From Streptococcus sanguinis SK355 (GTDB lineage Bacteria > Bacillota > Bacilli > Lactobacillales > Streptococcaceae), in contig NZ_GL890993.1 in assembly GCF_000212855.1 (NCBI RefSeq), positions 2,033,599-2,097,598 of the forward strand: a DNA stretch of 64,000 nt, given 5' to 3'. Made by a program: the position numbers and the translations under genes. Under the pieces are notes generated by a model that was not told the DNA's origin, searched no databases, and was given only the letters and a program-made list of their open reading frames with translations. This document shows, one piece after another, positions 10,562-20,733 of this stretch; the stretch's first letter is position 1, and each line of letters opens with the position of its first letter.

Positions 10562-12757
10562 GTGAAAAAAATAACCAAGAATTTACTCAATTTCATGAGT
10601 ACGAGACTAGGTTTTGTCTTGATTTTACTGGTCCTCTATTGGATAAAAACCATGTGGGCCTACACGATTGATTTCAACCTCGATATTCAAGGTCTTTATC
10701 AAGTATTTTTAGCTATTATCAACCCTTTCCCTATCAGCCTCTTGCTGCTAGGACTAGCACTTTATGTAAAACGTACAAAATTATTCTACAGCCTAGCCTT
10801 CGGAATTTATCTGCTCCTCTTTGCTTGGCTGGTATCTAACTCCATTTACTATCGCGAGTTCAGCGACTTTGTTACGGTCAACACCATGTTGGCTTCTAGC
10901 AGCGTTTCAGCTGGACTTGGGGAAGCAGCACTTGAGCTCTTCCGCCCTTGGGATATTCTTTATCTGATTGATTTCCCTATTTTGGCCTTCTTATTCTTTA
11001 AAAAATATATCCGCATGGATGACCGGCCTTTCAATAAACGCGCCAGCTTTGCCGTGACCTCTCTGTCCGCCATGCTTTTCTCAGCCAACCTTTTCTTGGC
11101 TGAAATTGACCGGCCTGAGCTCTTGTCACGTGGATTTTCCAACTATTATGTCGTTCGGGCTCTAGGATTGCCAGCCTTTCTAGGTTACAGTGCTAACCAG
11201 ACATATACCGCCAATCGTGAGCGCTCCAAAGCTTCTGAAAAAGACTTGGAACCAGTAACAGAATATATCCAATCCCATTATGCGGAACCAAATCCAGAAT
11301 ATTACGGGATTGCCAAAGGACGCAACGTCATCTATGTCCATCTGGAAAGCTTCCAGCAGTTCCTGATTGACTATAAGCTGCAGGCAGATGGGAAAGAGTA
11401 CGAGGTGACACCTTTCCTCAATTCCCTCTACCACTCCAATTCGACTCTGGCTTTCTCTAATGTCTTCAACCAAGTCAAGGCTGGCAAGACTTCTGACGCT
11501 GAAACCATGATTGAAACTGGGCTCTTCGGTCTCAATCAAGGCTCCTTCATGGTCAACTACGGTGGTACCAATACCCAGCAAGCAGCACCTTTTATTCTTT
11601 CCAAAAACGGCGACTATACTTCTGCTGTTTTCCATGGAAATACAGGAAGCTTCTGGAACCGCAATACTGCTTACAAGCAATGGGGTTATAACTATTTCTT
11701 TGATGCGTCATACTTTACCAAGCAGGACGATACCAACTCCTTCCAGTACGGCTTGAATGACAAGATTATGCTGAAAGATTCCATCAAATATCTGGAACAC
11801 CTGCAGCAGCCTTTCTATGCTAAGTATATCACGGTTTCCAATCACTATCCTTACACGACTAGCTTGATTGGTGACGAGATTGGCTTCCCGCTGGCTAAGA
11901 CCAAGGATGAAACCATCAACGGCTACTTTGCCACGGCCAACTACCTAGATTCTTCTGTCAAGGCCTTGTTTGATTATCTCAAAGAATCCGGCCTCTATGA
12001 CAACTCTATTATCGTTCTCTACGGAGACCATTTTGGAATTTCCCAAACCCGTAATCCTAACTTAGCCCCTCTTGTAGGAAAGACTTCTGAGACTTGGTCC
12101 AATTATGACAATGCTATGATGCAGCGCGTACCATACATGGTAGTGGTACCTGGCATGGACAAAGGAAAGATAATTGATACCTACGGCGGTCAAGTGGATA
12201 TGCTCCCAACATTGGAGCATTTGCTGGGCATTGACTCTAAAAACTACCTTCAGGTTGGACAAGACCTGCTGTCATCTCAGCATCAGCAAATCACAGCTTT
12301 CCGATCCAGCAATAACTTTGTCACTCCAAAATACACTAGCTTCAACGGACGGACCTACTACACCCAAACCGGTGAAGAAATTACCAATCCAGATGAAACT
12401 ATCAAGAAAGAACTGGATGAGATTCGTAATGCCGCCAATACTCAGCTTAAGATGAGTGACGCTATTCAAACCGGTGACTTGATTCGCTTCTACAAGGGAA
12501 ATGACTTAGGCAAGGTCAACCCTAAAGATTACTCTTATCTTAATTCAATGAAAGCCTTGTTGGCTATTGAAAAAGAAAAAGGCGACCAATCAACCAGTCT
12601 TTACTCCAAGCGAGGCAATGTTTCCACTGTGGACCTCTTTAATTCGCCAAGCTATAGGGCACTGCATCCAGAGCAGTTCCAAACTAGCAGCAGCGACGAA
12701 GACAGCAGTCAGGAAGACTCGAGCTCTTCCAGCTCTAGCTCCACAGCCAATCCATAG
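10562..12757 (+). CDS. LtaS-family membrane phosphoglycerol transferase/sulfatase-fold enzyme
   Basis: A 731-residue membrane enzyme: about five N-terminal transmembrane helices (residues ~12-220), then an extracellular alkaline-phosphatase/sulfatase domain. Metal ligands and nucleophile are visible: E262 in HLESFQ, T310 in KTSDAE (the catalytic Thr of LtaS) and D489-H490 in YGDHFG. In this family the enzyme polymerises glycerol phosphate from phosphatidylglycerol into lipoteichoic acid; some streptococcal members act on other glycopolymers, so the product is inferred. The last ~35 residues are a Ser/Asp/Glu tail (about 695-731) that is unusual for LtaS. Start is GTG at 10562 with AAGGAAG 9 nt upstream. 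Monocistronic: own promoter and a strong terminator. Confidence 0.88.
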   Translation: MKKITKNLLNFMSTRLGFVLILLVLYWIKTMWAYTIDFNLDIQGLYQVFLAIINPFPISLLLLGLALYVKRTKLFYSLAFGIYLLLFAWLVSNSIYYREFSDFVTVNTMLASSSVSAGLGEAALELFRPWDILYLIDFPILAFLFFKKYIRMDDRPFNKRASFAVTSLSAMLFSANLFLAEIDRPELLSRGFSNYYVVRALGLPAFLGYSANQTYTANRERSKASEKDLEPVTEYIQSHYAEPNPEYYGIAKGRNVIYVHLESFQQFLIDYKLQADGKEYEVTPFLNSLYHSNSTLAFSNVFNQVKAGKTSDAETMIETGLFGLNQGSFMVNYGGTNTQQAAPFILSKNGDYTSAVFHGNTGSFWNRNTAYKQWGYNYFFDASYFTKQDDTNSFQYGLNDKIMLKDSIKYLEHLQQPFYAKYITVSNHYPYTTSLIGDEIGFPLAKTKDETINGYFATANYLDSSVKALFDYLKESGLYDNSIIVLYGDHFGISQTRNPNLAPLVGKTSETWSNYDNAMMQRVPYMVVVPGMDKGKIIDTYGGQVDMLPTLEHLLGIDSKNYLQVGQDLLSSQHQQITAFRSSNNFVTPKYTSFNGRTYYTQTGEEITNPDETIKKELDEIRNAANTQLKMSDAIQTGDLIRFYKGNDLGKVNPKDYSYLNSMKALLAIEKEKGDQSTSLYSKRGNVSTVDLFNSPSYRALHPEQFQTSSSDEDSSQEDSSSSSSSSTANP

Positions 12758-12762
12758 ATAGC

Positions 12763-12795
12763 AAAAGCCTTAAGTCCATTGGACTTAAGGCTTTT
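12763..12795. terminator. bidirectional intrinsic terminator between LtaS-type gene and pullulanase
   Basis: A near-perfect palindrome, AAAAGCCTTAAGTCC paired with GGACTTAAGGCTTTT, flanked by A-run and T-run. It serves both convergent genes. Confidence 0.95.
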
Positions 12796-12810
12796 CTTGT
12801 AGCTAATATC

Positions 12811-15108
12811 TTATTGAATAACTTCAAAAACAGAAACCGTCAGATTTTCAACATAGAAAGGCTTCTTATGACGACTATTGCCTACTAAGAGACGCAGCTT
12901 GTCTGCATTAGGTAGATAGTAAGGAAGCCCGCTGGCATTAAAAATAACCTGATAATGCTTGTCGTCCTTAATCTCAAAGATAATCAAACCACTGCCCTGC
13001 TCTGCTGATTGAACAAAGACATGCTTATAAATATCTTCATAGGTCTGATAAGAAAAGGCCTTGCAGCTTGTCTTGAGACGAATGATGTCCTTGATAAAAT
13101 CAATGCTCTCTTGATGGTCCTGCAAAATATCCCAATTCACCTGATTGACTGCATCTGGCGCATTGTAGCTGTTCATTGCCCTTTCGCGATCACTGTGAAG
13201 AACTTGACCGTCTTCTCCAGTCGCCACTAGCTTGGTTCGGGAAAATTCCTGTCCCAGCTCCATGAAAGCCATGCCTTGCATGAGAAGGTTCATGGCAGTT
13301 GCCAGCTCAATCCGCTTGGTGCGAGTCAGTACATCATCATCGGGATGCAGCTCCGCAAGCAAATCATGCAGGTTGAAATTATCGTGAGCCTCCACGTAGT
13401 TAAGAACTTGATCAGGGCTGAGATAGCTGCCTAGCTCACTGCTACCAAGGATAGACTTAGCGACGATATCCTCCGTCGCCTGACCACTGACAAAACCAGC
13501 CTTGATGCCACCGTAAACCTCGGCTCCCTTGACTGCATCGCGCTCAGTGTCGTTGAAAAATCCAATCCGCGGTAACTGATAAGCATTGTCCTTCTTAGCT
13601 TTTTCTTCTGGTCTCAGACCCGTACCCATATCCCAGCCCTCTCCATAGAGCAGGATTCTCGGATCCACCTTATCCATAGCTTGACGGATGGCATTCATCG
13701 TTTCTACATCATGAATTCCCATTAGGTCGAAGCGGAAGCCATCTACATTGAACTCCTCTACCCAGTACAGCAGAGAGTCAATCATAAACTTGCGGAACAT
13801 CTCATGCTCGCTGGCCGTCTCACTCCCCACTCCAGTTCCGTTTTGGAAAGAGCCATTAGGATTCATCCGATAGTAATAATCCGGTACCGTAGCTTGGAAA
13901 GCAGAATCATAGGTCGAGTAGATGTGATTGTAAACAACATCCAGTGTCACCGAAATACCCGCATCATGGTAGGCCTGAATCATTGTTTTCAAATCTCGAA
14001 TAGCCTGCGCTGGGTCGGCAGGATTGCTGGAAAAGCTAGTCTCCGGAGCATGATAGTTCTGTGGGTCATAGCCCCAGTTGTAAATCAGCTCTCCATTTTC
14101 ATCATAGTCCTTGTGACGGTCAGAGACAGGCTGAAGCTGGACAACATTAACGCCTAAATCGCTGATATAGTCAAAACCTGTTTTTTGCCCTAGATGATTG
14201 GTAGTTCCTTTTTGACAGGCTCCCAAGAAAGTACCGCGTAGCTGACTATCCACGCCTGAAGTCTCCGACTTGGTCAAATCCCGAATATGCATCTCATAAA
14301 TCACTGCCTGATTTGGATTGTCCAAACGCCAGAGAGCTTCTTTGCCTTGACGGACTTGAAAACCAGCTACTTCAGTCTCATTTACCCCAAGAATCGCTGA
14401 GCGCTTGCCATCTGGACTGGTCGCAACAGTATAGGGATCACGAGTATAAAAATTGCGGTATTCAAAGCTAACATGGTAGTGATAAGTTTTGCCGGTCAAG
14501 TCCTCTGCTATTTCAGCTGACCAGACACCGATGGTATTTTCCTTATGGTCGTGAGAATATCGTTCTCCTTTTTGCATTGGGAAGATTTTATAAACAGGAG
14601 CTTGATTGTCAGCCGATTCATACACTACCAGCTTTACCTTCCTAGCTGTCGGTGCCCAAACTTTGAAAGTATGTGCGCCGTCTGTCTGACGGTGTCCCAA
14701 CCAGCCTTGATAGCCCCAGCATTCATCAAAGTATTCTGTTCTCAGGGCCATATCAAAGTTATGCGGACGCCGGCGTGAATACTGATGACTTGTCGTTGCA
14801 GCCTGTAGGGAATAATAAACCTGAGCATCTCCCTCAATCAGCCAAATTTCCGTCACCAGATGAGGAGGCAACAAATCAATATGATAGTCACAGGACTGGC
14901 TAGACCAGTCTGAACGTTTGATAATCACATGAGCGTGATTCAAATGCTCCCAGGTCTCAAATGATAATTCCCCCTGAATACCAAAATAATCAAGTTTGGA
15001 AAAGGCTGTTTCCTTTCCCCATTGGTTTATTTGCCACTGCCACATATCATAGGAGAAATAATCTCCAGTAGGATTGTGGTAATGGACTAAGACTTTATAG
15101 TCTAGCAT
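12811..15108 (-). CDS. pulA: type I pullulanase (GH13), cytoplasmic
   Basis: Hydrolyses alpha-1,6 branches in pullulan, glycogen or imported limit dextrins. The 765-residue protein lacks a signal peptide and LPXTG, so it is intracellular, unlike the large surface pullulanases of streptococci. An N-terminal CBM48-like region precedes the GH13 barrel. The type I signature YNWGYDP is at 343-349; GH13 region I DVVYNH 390-395; region II GFRFD with nucleophile D461; region III LYGEGW with acid/base E490; region IV EAHDN with D576. It lies 23 bp after the diacylglycerol kinase-like gene, at the end of a ligA-dgk-pulA unit, and ends at the shared terminator. Confidence 0.95.
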   Translation of the reverse strand: MLDYKVLVHYHNPTGDYFSYDMWQWQINQWGKETAFSKLDYFGIQGELSFETWEHLNHAHVIIKRSDWSSQSCDYHIDLLPPHLVTEIWLIEGDAQVYYSLQAATTSHQYSRRRPHNFDMALRTEYFDECWGYQGWLGHRQTDGAHTFKVWAPTARKVKLVVYESADNQAPVYKIFPMQKGERYSHDHKENTIGVWSAEIAEDLTGKTYHYHVSFEYRNFYTRDPYTVATSPDGKRSAILGVNETEVAGFQVRQGKEALWRLDNPNQAVIYEMHIRDLTKSETSGVDSQLRGTFLGACQKGTTNHLGQKTGFDYISDLGVNVVQLQPVSDRHKDYDENGELIYNWGYDPQNYHAPETSFSSNPADPAQAIRDLKTMIQAYHDAGISVTLDVVYNHIYSTYDSAFQATVPDYYYRMNPNGSFQNGTGVGSETASEHEMFRKFMIDSLLYWVEEFNVDGFRFDLMGIHDVETMNAIRQAMDKVDPRILLYGEGWDMGTGLRPEEKAKKDNAYQLPRIGFFNDTERDAVKGAEVYGGIKAGFVSGQATEDIVAKSILGSSELGSYLSPDQVLNYVEAHDNFNLHDLLAELHPDDDVLTRTKRIELATAMNLLMQGMAFMELGQEFSRTKLVATGEDGQVLHSDRERAMNSYNAPDAVNQVNWDILQDHQESIDFIKDIIRLKTSCKAFSYQTYEDIYKHVFVQSAEQGSGLIIFEIKDDKHYQVIFNASGLPYYLPNADKLRLLVGNSRHKKPFYVENLTVSVFEVIQ

Positions 15109-15131
15109 GTTCTTTCATCTCTTATCTAAAA

Positions 15132-16082
15132 TTATTCTATTGAAAGGGCTGTATGACTGATTTCATCGATATTGGCAAAAAATTCCAAATGTCCGTGCAG
15201 CACTTCCAGTTCAACAGGCGTATCGCCGCCGTATTCTCCATCCAAATTCAGCATAAATGGACCTTTTTTGTCTAAAATTTCCAGCTGCAACTTGCTTGTT
15301 TTGAGGTATTCTACATTGATATCGCCAACGTGCTGACCGCCATTAATAGCCTGCATCATCAGACTCAGCATATCGAAGAGATTGGCTGTCTTGACCAAAA
15401 TCAAGGTAAAATTCCCGTCATCTAATTTTGTGTCCGGTGCTAGCTTTTCAAAACCACCGATAGAGTTGGTCAGAGCCGCAAACATCAGCGAAATCTTCCC
15501 TTCAAAGACACCGTGATCGTGCTTGATACGAACCTTGCGGAACTTAGAGCGAGGTAGCTTTTTTGCTCCTTCTGCGACATAGGCAAAGTAGCCTAGGCGG
15601 GATTTGACCTCGCTAGGTACGCTATAAGTTAGCTCTGTTAGGGTTCCAGCCGCTGCAATATTGATAAAATACTTGTTACCATATGCCCGGCCAATATCCA
15701 TCTTTATGGTCTGGTTCTTTTCAATAATGCGGGCTGCCGCTACCGGATCTCCCATGGGAATCTTCAGAGCACGCGCATAATCGTTGGTTGTGCCAGTTGG
15801 AATAAAGGCCAATTTAGGCCGTTCATCCAGATTCGCCACACCATTGACTACCTCATTGATGGTACCGTCGCCGCCTGCCGCAATAATCAAATCAAATCCT
15901 GCTTTTGCTGCTCTCTCAGCTTCTTTTTGAGCAGAAAGAGGCGCTGGAGTGGTTTGGTAGGCACTGGTTTCATAGCCCACATCCTCCAAAACATCCAGAA
16001 CTTCCGCAATATTTTTCTTAATAATTTCCTGTCCCGAAGTCGGGTTATAAATCAATCGTGCTCGTTTAATCTTATCCTTCAT
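15132..16082 (-). CDS. dagK: diacylglycerol/lipid kinase, DagK/YegS family
   Basis: ATP-dependent lipid kinase, probably recycling diacylglycerol released during lipoteichoic acid synthesis into phosphatidic acid. The 316 residues begin with YNPTSG (12-17), carry the nucleotide-binding GGDGT at 70-74 and the second-domain LDGE motif near the C-terminus, all usual for the DagK fold. GAGG lies 7 nt before the ATG. It is 9 bp downstream of ligA. An LtaS-type gene lies just beyond pulA; the functional link (diacylglycerol is the LtaS by-product) is plausible but the two are convergent, not co-transcribed. Confidence 0.9.
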   Translation of the reverse strand: MKDKIKRARLIYNPTSGQEIIKKNIAEVLDVLEDVGYETSAYQTTPAPLSAQKEAERAAKAGFDLIIAAGGDGTINEVVNGVANLDERPKLAFIPTGTTNDYARALKIPMGDPVAAARIIEKNQTIKMDIGRAYGNKYFINIAAAGTLTELTYSVPSEVKSRLGYFAYVAEGAKKLPRSKFRKVRIKHDHGVFEGKISLMFAALTNSIGGFEKLAPDTKLDDGNFTLILVKTANLFDMLSLMMQAINGGQHVGDINVEYLKTSKLQLEILDKKGPFMLNLDGEYGGDTPVELEVLHGHLEFFANIDEISHTALSIE

Positions 16083-16091
16083 ACTTCAGCC

Positions 16092-18065
<1,974 letters not shown>

Positions 18066-18124
18066 CAAATACACAAAATCTTCCTCTATTTGTTCCCAAT
18101 TCTTCCTAAAAAGCAAAAGGACAT

Positions 18125-18147
18125 AAAAAGAGCGGAAATTCCGCTCT
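18125..18147 (-). terminator. intrinsic terminator of queT
   Basis: Stem AGAGCGGA / TCCGCTCT with a 3-nt loop, followed by TTTTT on the minus strand, just after the queT stop. Confidence 0.85.
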
Positions 18148-18155
18148 CTGCTGTC

Positions 18156-18671
18156 TTATTTTGTCAAATCAATCCTTTTCGCAATCTGGTTAATAAGGAT
18201 AGCTCCAGCAATCAAGGAAGCAAATTCTCCAATGGCTGTTGTAAACCAAGTCAGGAAGAATGGCAGACCTTGCAAGAAGTGTAATTCTGCAGCAATGGTC
18301 ACCATCGAAATAGAAAAGAATACTGCAAAATAGAAATGATCCAAACGAATCAAGCCTTTAATCAGATATTGATTCTTATAGCGACTGAAAAGGTAGACAC
18401 CCAATGACAGGAAGACTAAAGTGGACCCGCCACCGACAAAGACATCAACGATTCCAAAACTATAGAGATTGGCAATCATACAGCCAATGGTCACTCCCAT
18501 GATATACTTCCGATTATAAAAGGCCATAAAGTTCATCATTTCAGAAATTCTGAACTGGTAAGCACCATAGCTTATAGCATTTAAAGGGGGCGTAATCGTT
18601 AGAGCTACGTAAATGGCAGCAACAATGGCAATCTGAGCCAAGTCACGAACTCTCAGTTGTTCTTGTTTCAT
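18156..18671 (-). CDS. queT: QueT-family queuosine precursor (preQ1) transporter
   Basis: A 171-residue integral membrane protein with about five helices, matching the QueT (COG4708) family, the substrate-binding S-component of an ECF transporter that imports preQ1/preQ0 for queuosine tRNA modification. Begins MKQEQLRVRDLAQIAIVAAI, typical of the family. The identity is supported by a preQ1-II riboswitch directly upstream. Its SD (AAAGGAG) lies inside the riboswitch. Own promoter and terminator; no other queuosine gene is in view. Confidence 0.93.
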   Translation of the reverse strand: MKQEQLRVRDLAQIAIVAAIYVALTITPPLNAISYGAYQFRISEMMNFMAFYNRKYIMGVTIGCMIANLYSFGIVDVFVGGGSTLVFLSLGVYLFSRYKNQYLIKGLIRLDHFYFAVFFSISMVTIAAELHFLQGLPFFLTWFTTAIGEFASLIAGAILINQIAKRIDLTK

Positions 18672-18676
18672 GTTTT

Positions 18677-18740
18677 CTCCTTTAGCGGCTTTACCGCGTG
18701 TAATATGCTTGGCGAAAGAAGTTAAGCGCCAAGGGTTGCG
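18677..18740 (-). promoter_or_regulatory. preQ1-II (COG4708) riboswitch
   Basis: Minus-strand sequence CTTGGCGCTTAACTTC..GCCAAGCATATTACACGCGG..CCGC..AAAGGAG reproduces the preQ1-II class: the long CTTGGCG/CGCCAAG stem, the conserved CATATTACA joiner, the small CGCGG/CCGC hairpin, and the SD region that pairs back into the pseudoknot. The class is known to sequester the SD when preQ1 is bound, lowering QueT synthesis. Confidence 0.95.
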
Positions 18741-18795
18741 TCACATGAGAGGAGCATCATTAGTTGATTCCCCCACAGATTTGGCAACCCAACTA

Positions 18796-18804
18796 GTATA
18801 GCAT
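18796..18804 (-). promoter_or_regulatory. extended -10 promoter of queT riboswitch transcript
   Basis: Minus-strand TGCTATACT is an extended -10 upstream of the riboswitch, giving a leader of roughly 115-125 nt. No strong -35. Confidence 0.55.
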
Positions 18805-18833
18805 AAATCCTAGAAATATGATAGACTATCTTT

Positions 18834-19274
18834 ATGAAAACTTTAATCAAAAAATTCTTTGACAATGAGGTTCTGTCTTATCTCTTCTTTGGTGTGGCAG
18901 CTACACTTGTTTATATGACTACTCGTCTCCTTATCTTCGCTCTTACAGGACAGACATTATTTGCGACCATTACTGCTAATGTCACAGCAGTACTTTTTGC
19001 TTTTATCACAAATGATACCATTGTCTTTAAACAGCAGCGCAAAGGTTGGCAAAAACGACTTTTTAAATTTGCTCTGGCTCGTTCTGGCACTCTTTTGCTG
19101 GATATTGTTCTTGCAAAATTATTAGTAGATACTTATCCTAATATTATCGGGCAATTTGTCAACAATGAACGCAACCTTATCAACTCGATAGAGTCCCTTT
19201 TCTCTCAAGTGCTTATCATTGTCCTCAACTATGTTTTCAGTAAAGTCTTTATCTTTGAAAACAAGAAAAACTAA
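18834..19274 (+). CDS. GtrA-family small membrane protein
   Basis: A 146-residue membrane protein with four predicted helices. GtrA-family proteins are thought to help flip or handle undecaprenyl-linked sugars for cell-surface glycosylation; the substrate here is unknown. A short hydrophilic N-terminus (MKTLIKKFFDNE) precedes the first helix, as in other streptococcal members. No SD is visible; candidate -10 boxes (TATGAT 18817-18822, TAGACT 18823-18828) lie so close to the ATG that the leader would be five bases or fewer. Divergent from queT, ends at a terminator shared with the next, convergent gene. Confidence 0.85.
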   Translation: MKTLIKKFFDNEVLSYLFFGVAATLVYMTTRLLIFALTGQTLFATITANVTAVLFAFITNDTIVFKQQRKGWQKRLFKFALARSGTLLLDIVLAKLLVDTYPNIIGQFVNNERNLINSIESLFSQVLIIVLNYVFSKVFIFENKKN

Positions 19275-19304
19275 TTGGCTATGGTGCTTCAGCCTCAACA
19301 TATC

Positions 19305-19339
19305 AAATCTGGACCAGAATTATCTTGTCCAGATTTTTT
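19305..19339 (+). terminator. intrinsic terminator of the GtrA-like gene
   Basis: AAATCTGGAC and GTCCAGATTT form a 10-bp stem with a 12-nt loop, followed by a T-run on the plus strand. Confidence 0.85.
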
Positions 19340-19344
19340 CATTC

Positions 19345-20052
19345 TTAGATTTCCATGCTTGGATTTTCAGCAGTCAGATGAGTGATTTCACCTTTGACAC
19401 CAAAATAGTCCTCAATCAGAGTCTGGAGTTCTGTCATGGCTGCTTGGGCGCGTGATGCTTGCTCTTCATTAATGGACTCAATGACCAAGATGGCGTCCTT
19501 AGTCTCCTCTGTCAGCATGGTACGCTGGGCTTCTCTCCAGTTAAGACAACGGCAGACAGCTCCCTCTTCATCATAGTAGATGATTTCTTCTGGCAGTGCT
19601 GGTGCGTCACTCTCAGCTCCCAGCGGGAAAAAGGCTTCCCCTCCCTTGGCTTTTCCTAAATGAAGACCTCCGACAATCTTATCCAAATCCTCACCTCCAC
19701 ATGGAACCGCATAAGACAGCGAGACACTGTTGTAGATATCGACCAAAGGATTGATTGGATGAAGTTCCCGCCCCTGACTAACCCGCTTGAGCAGGGCTTC
19801 GATAGAGGAGCGCGCTCCTTTTTTGGTCTTGAATTTGCTGAAAGCCTGCCGCCACTCCTGAATAACTTCATTTTGAGTGAAGTTCTCGTCTGGGATAAAG
19901 TCCTCAGCTCGCTTTGATCCCTTATCCAGCAGGGATTTGAAATATGGATCCTTACTTTCATCCACACTATTATCAAGCCCTTTGACCACTAAAATACTAA
20001 TCTGAGCTTTCGGAAATACTTGCCAAAACTCATCTTCAACTGTAACTTTCAT
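19345..20052 (-). CDS. B3/B4 (tRNA-binding) domain protein
   Basis: The 235-residue protein matches stand-alone B3/B4 domains, related to the editing region of the phenylalanyl-tRNA synthetase beta chain, with features such as SVSLSYAVPCGGEDLDKI and GAVCRCLNWREAQRT. Free-standing members are suspected to edit or bind aminoacyl-tRNA or small molecules; no activity is established, so the role is inferred. It has a good SD (AGAGGTG) and lies 17 bp after a MarR regulator, forming a two-gene operon under the MarR operator. This links it to a ligand-responsive switch rather than to the translation genes. Confidence 0.8.
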   Translation of the reverse strand: MKVTVEDEFWQVFPKAQISILVVKGLDNSVDESKDPYFKSLLDKGSKRAEDFIPDENFTQNEVIQEWRQAFSKFKTKKGARSSIEALLKRVSQGRELHPINPLVDIYNSVSLSYAVPCGGEDLDKIVGGLHLGKAKGGEAFFPLGAESDAPALPEEIIYYDEEGAVCRCLNWREAQRTMLTEETKDAILVIESINEEQASRAQAAMTELQTLIEDYFGVKGEITHLTAENPSMEI

Positions 20053-20069
20053 GATACACCTCTTTAATC

Positions 20070-20519
20070 TTAATAATTTCTTTTTTGTCCTTTTTTGACT
20101 GCTTCCCAGTCACCTGTGATGTTTTCACGCACTCGTACCAGCATTTCCTCCAAGGCTTGAACTTCTGCCTGAGAAAAGCCCTGCAGGGATGTCTCTTCAG
20201 AATAGTCATTCTCCGCTAGGATAAAAGGATAAAGTGTTTCCCCTTTTTTCGTCACAAACCATTCCTTGTTCTTCTTGTTGTCCTTGGCTGCTTTCTGCTG
20301 CACCAAGCCCTTGGCCTCTAGCTTCTTTACAGAACGGGCAACCGTTGAGCGATCCACCTTGAGCAGCTCCGATAGCTCCTCTTGGATAATTCCTGGATTC
20401 TCCGCGATTCGCACCAGATAAAGATATTGCCCCCGCGCAAGGTCAATATCACGAAACTCAATATTCGCAATGGAATCCAAAGCTCGGGCAATAATCCCAA
20501 TTTCCCGCAATACTGACAT
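20070..20519 (-). CDS. MarR-family transcriptional regulator
   Basis: The 149-residue protein has the MarR winged-helix layout: helical dimerisation ends around a wHTH at about 45-100 (PGIIQEELSELLKVDRSTVARSVKKLEAKG) and a beta-wing rich in Lys (AAKDNKKNKEWFV). Such dimers bind palindromes near their own promoter and release DNA on binding phenolic or other small ligands. A strong SD (AAAGGAGGGG) precedes the start. A 22-bp perfect palindrome overlaps the -35 of its promoter, so autoregulation is likely. The ligand is unknown; the co-transcribed target is the B3/B4-domain gene. Confidence 0.9.
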   Translation of the reverse strand: MSVLREIGIIARALDSIANIEFRDIDLARGQYLYLVRIAENPGIIQEELSELLKVDRSTVARSVKKLEAKGLVQQKAAKDNKKNKEWFVTKKGETLYPFILAENDYSEETSLQGFSQAEVQALEEMLVRVRENITGDWEAVKKGQKRNY

Positions 20520-20549
20520 ATCCCCTCCTTTAAACTTTTATTTGAAACT

Positions 20550-20577
20550 ATTATATCACATTTTATTGCAAATGCAA
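20550..20577 (-). promoter_or_regulatory. sigma-A promoter of the marR-B3/B4 operon
   Basis: Minus-strand TTGCAT (20572-20577), 16-bp spacer ending TGA, then TATAAT (20550-20555). Confidence 0.8.
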
Positions 20578-20582
20578 TAAAA
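20561..20582. promoter_or_regulatory. palindromic MarR operator
   Basis: TTTTATTGCA-aa-TGCAATAAAA is a perfect 10+2+10 inverted repeat that covers the -35 and part of the spacer. Its place explains repression by blocking RNA polymerase. Binding by the adjacent MarR protein is inferred. Confidence 0.75.
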
Positions 20583-20587
20583 TTACT

Positions 20588-20616
20588 AAAAAAATAAAAA
20601 GAGGAAAATCCTCTTT
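20588..20616 (-). terminator. intrinsic terminator upstream of marR (ends the helical-protein transcript)
   Basis: AAAGAGGA / TCCTCTTT stem with a 3-nt loop, followed on the minus strand by TTATTTTTTT. About 118 bp downstream of the unrecognised gene at 20734; nothing else coding in the gap. Confidence 0.75.
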
Positions 20617-20733
20617 AAGAAATCTATATCAAAATCCTTACAAGTAAGGAATCTTCTTATTCTTATTAAGATAAGTAATGATACTAGAAAAAAATGCAGA
20701 ATTCAATTCTTGACAGTAGCTAATCAGTTCTTG

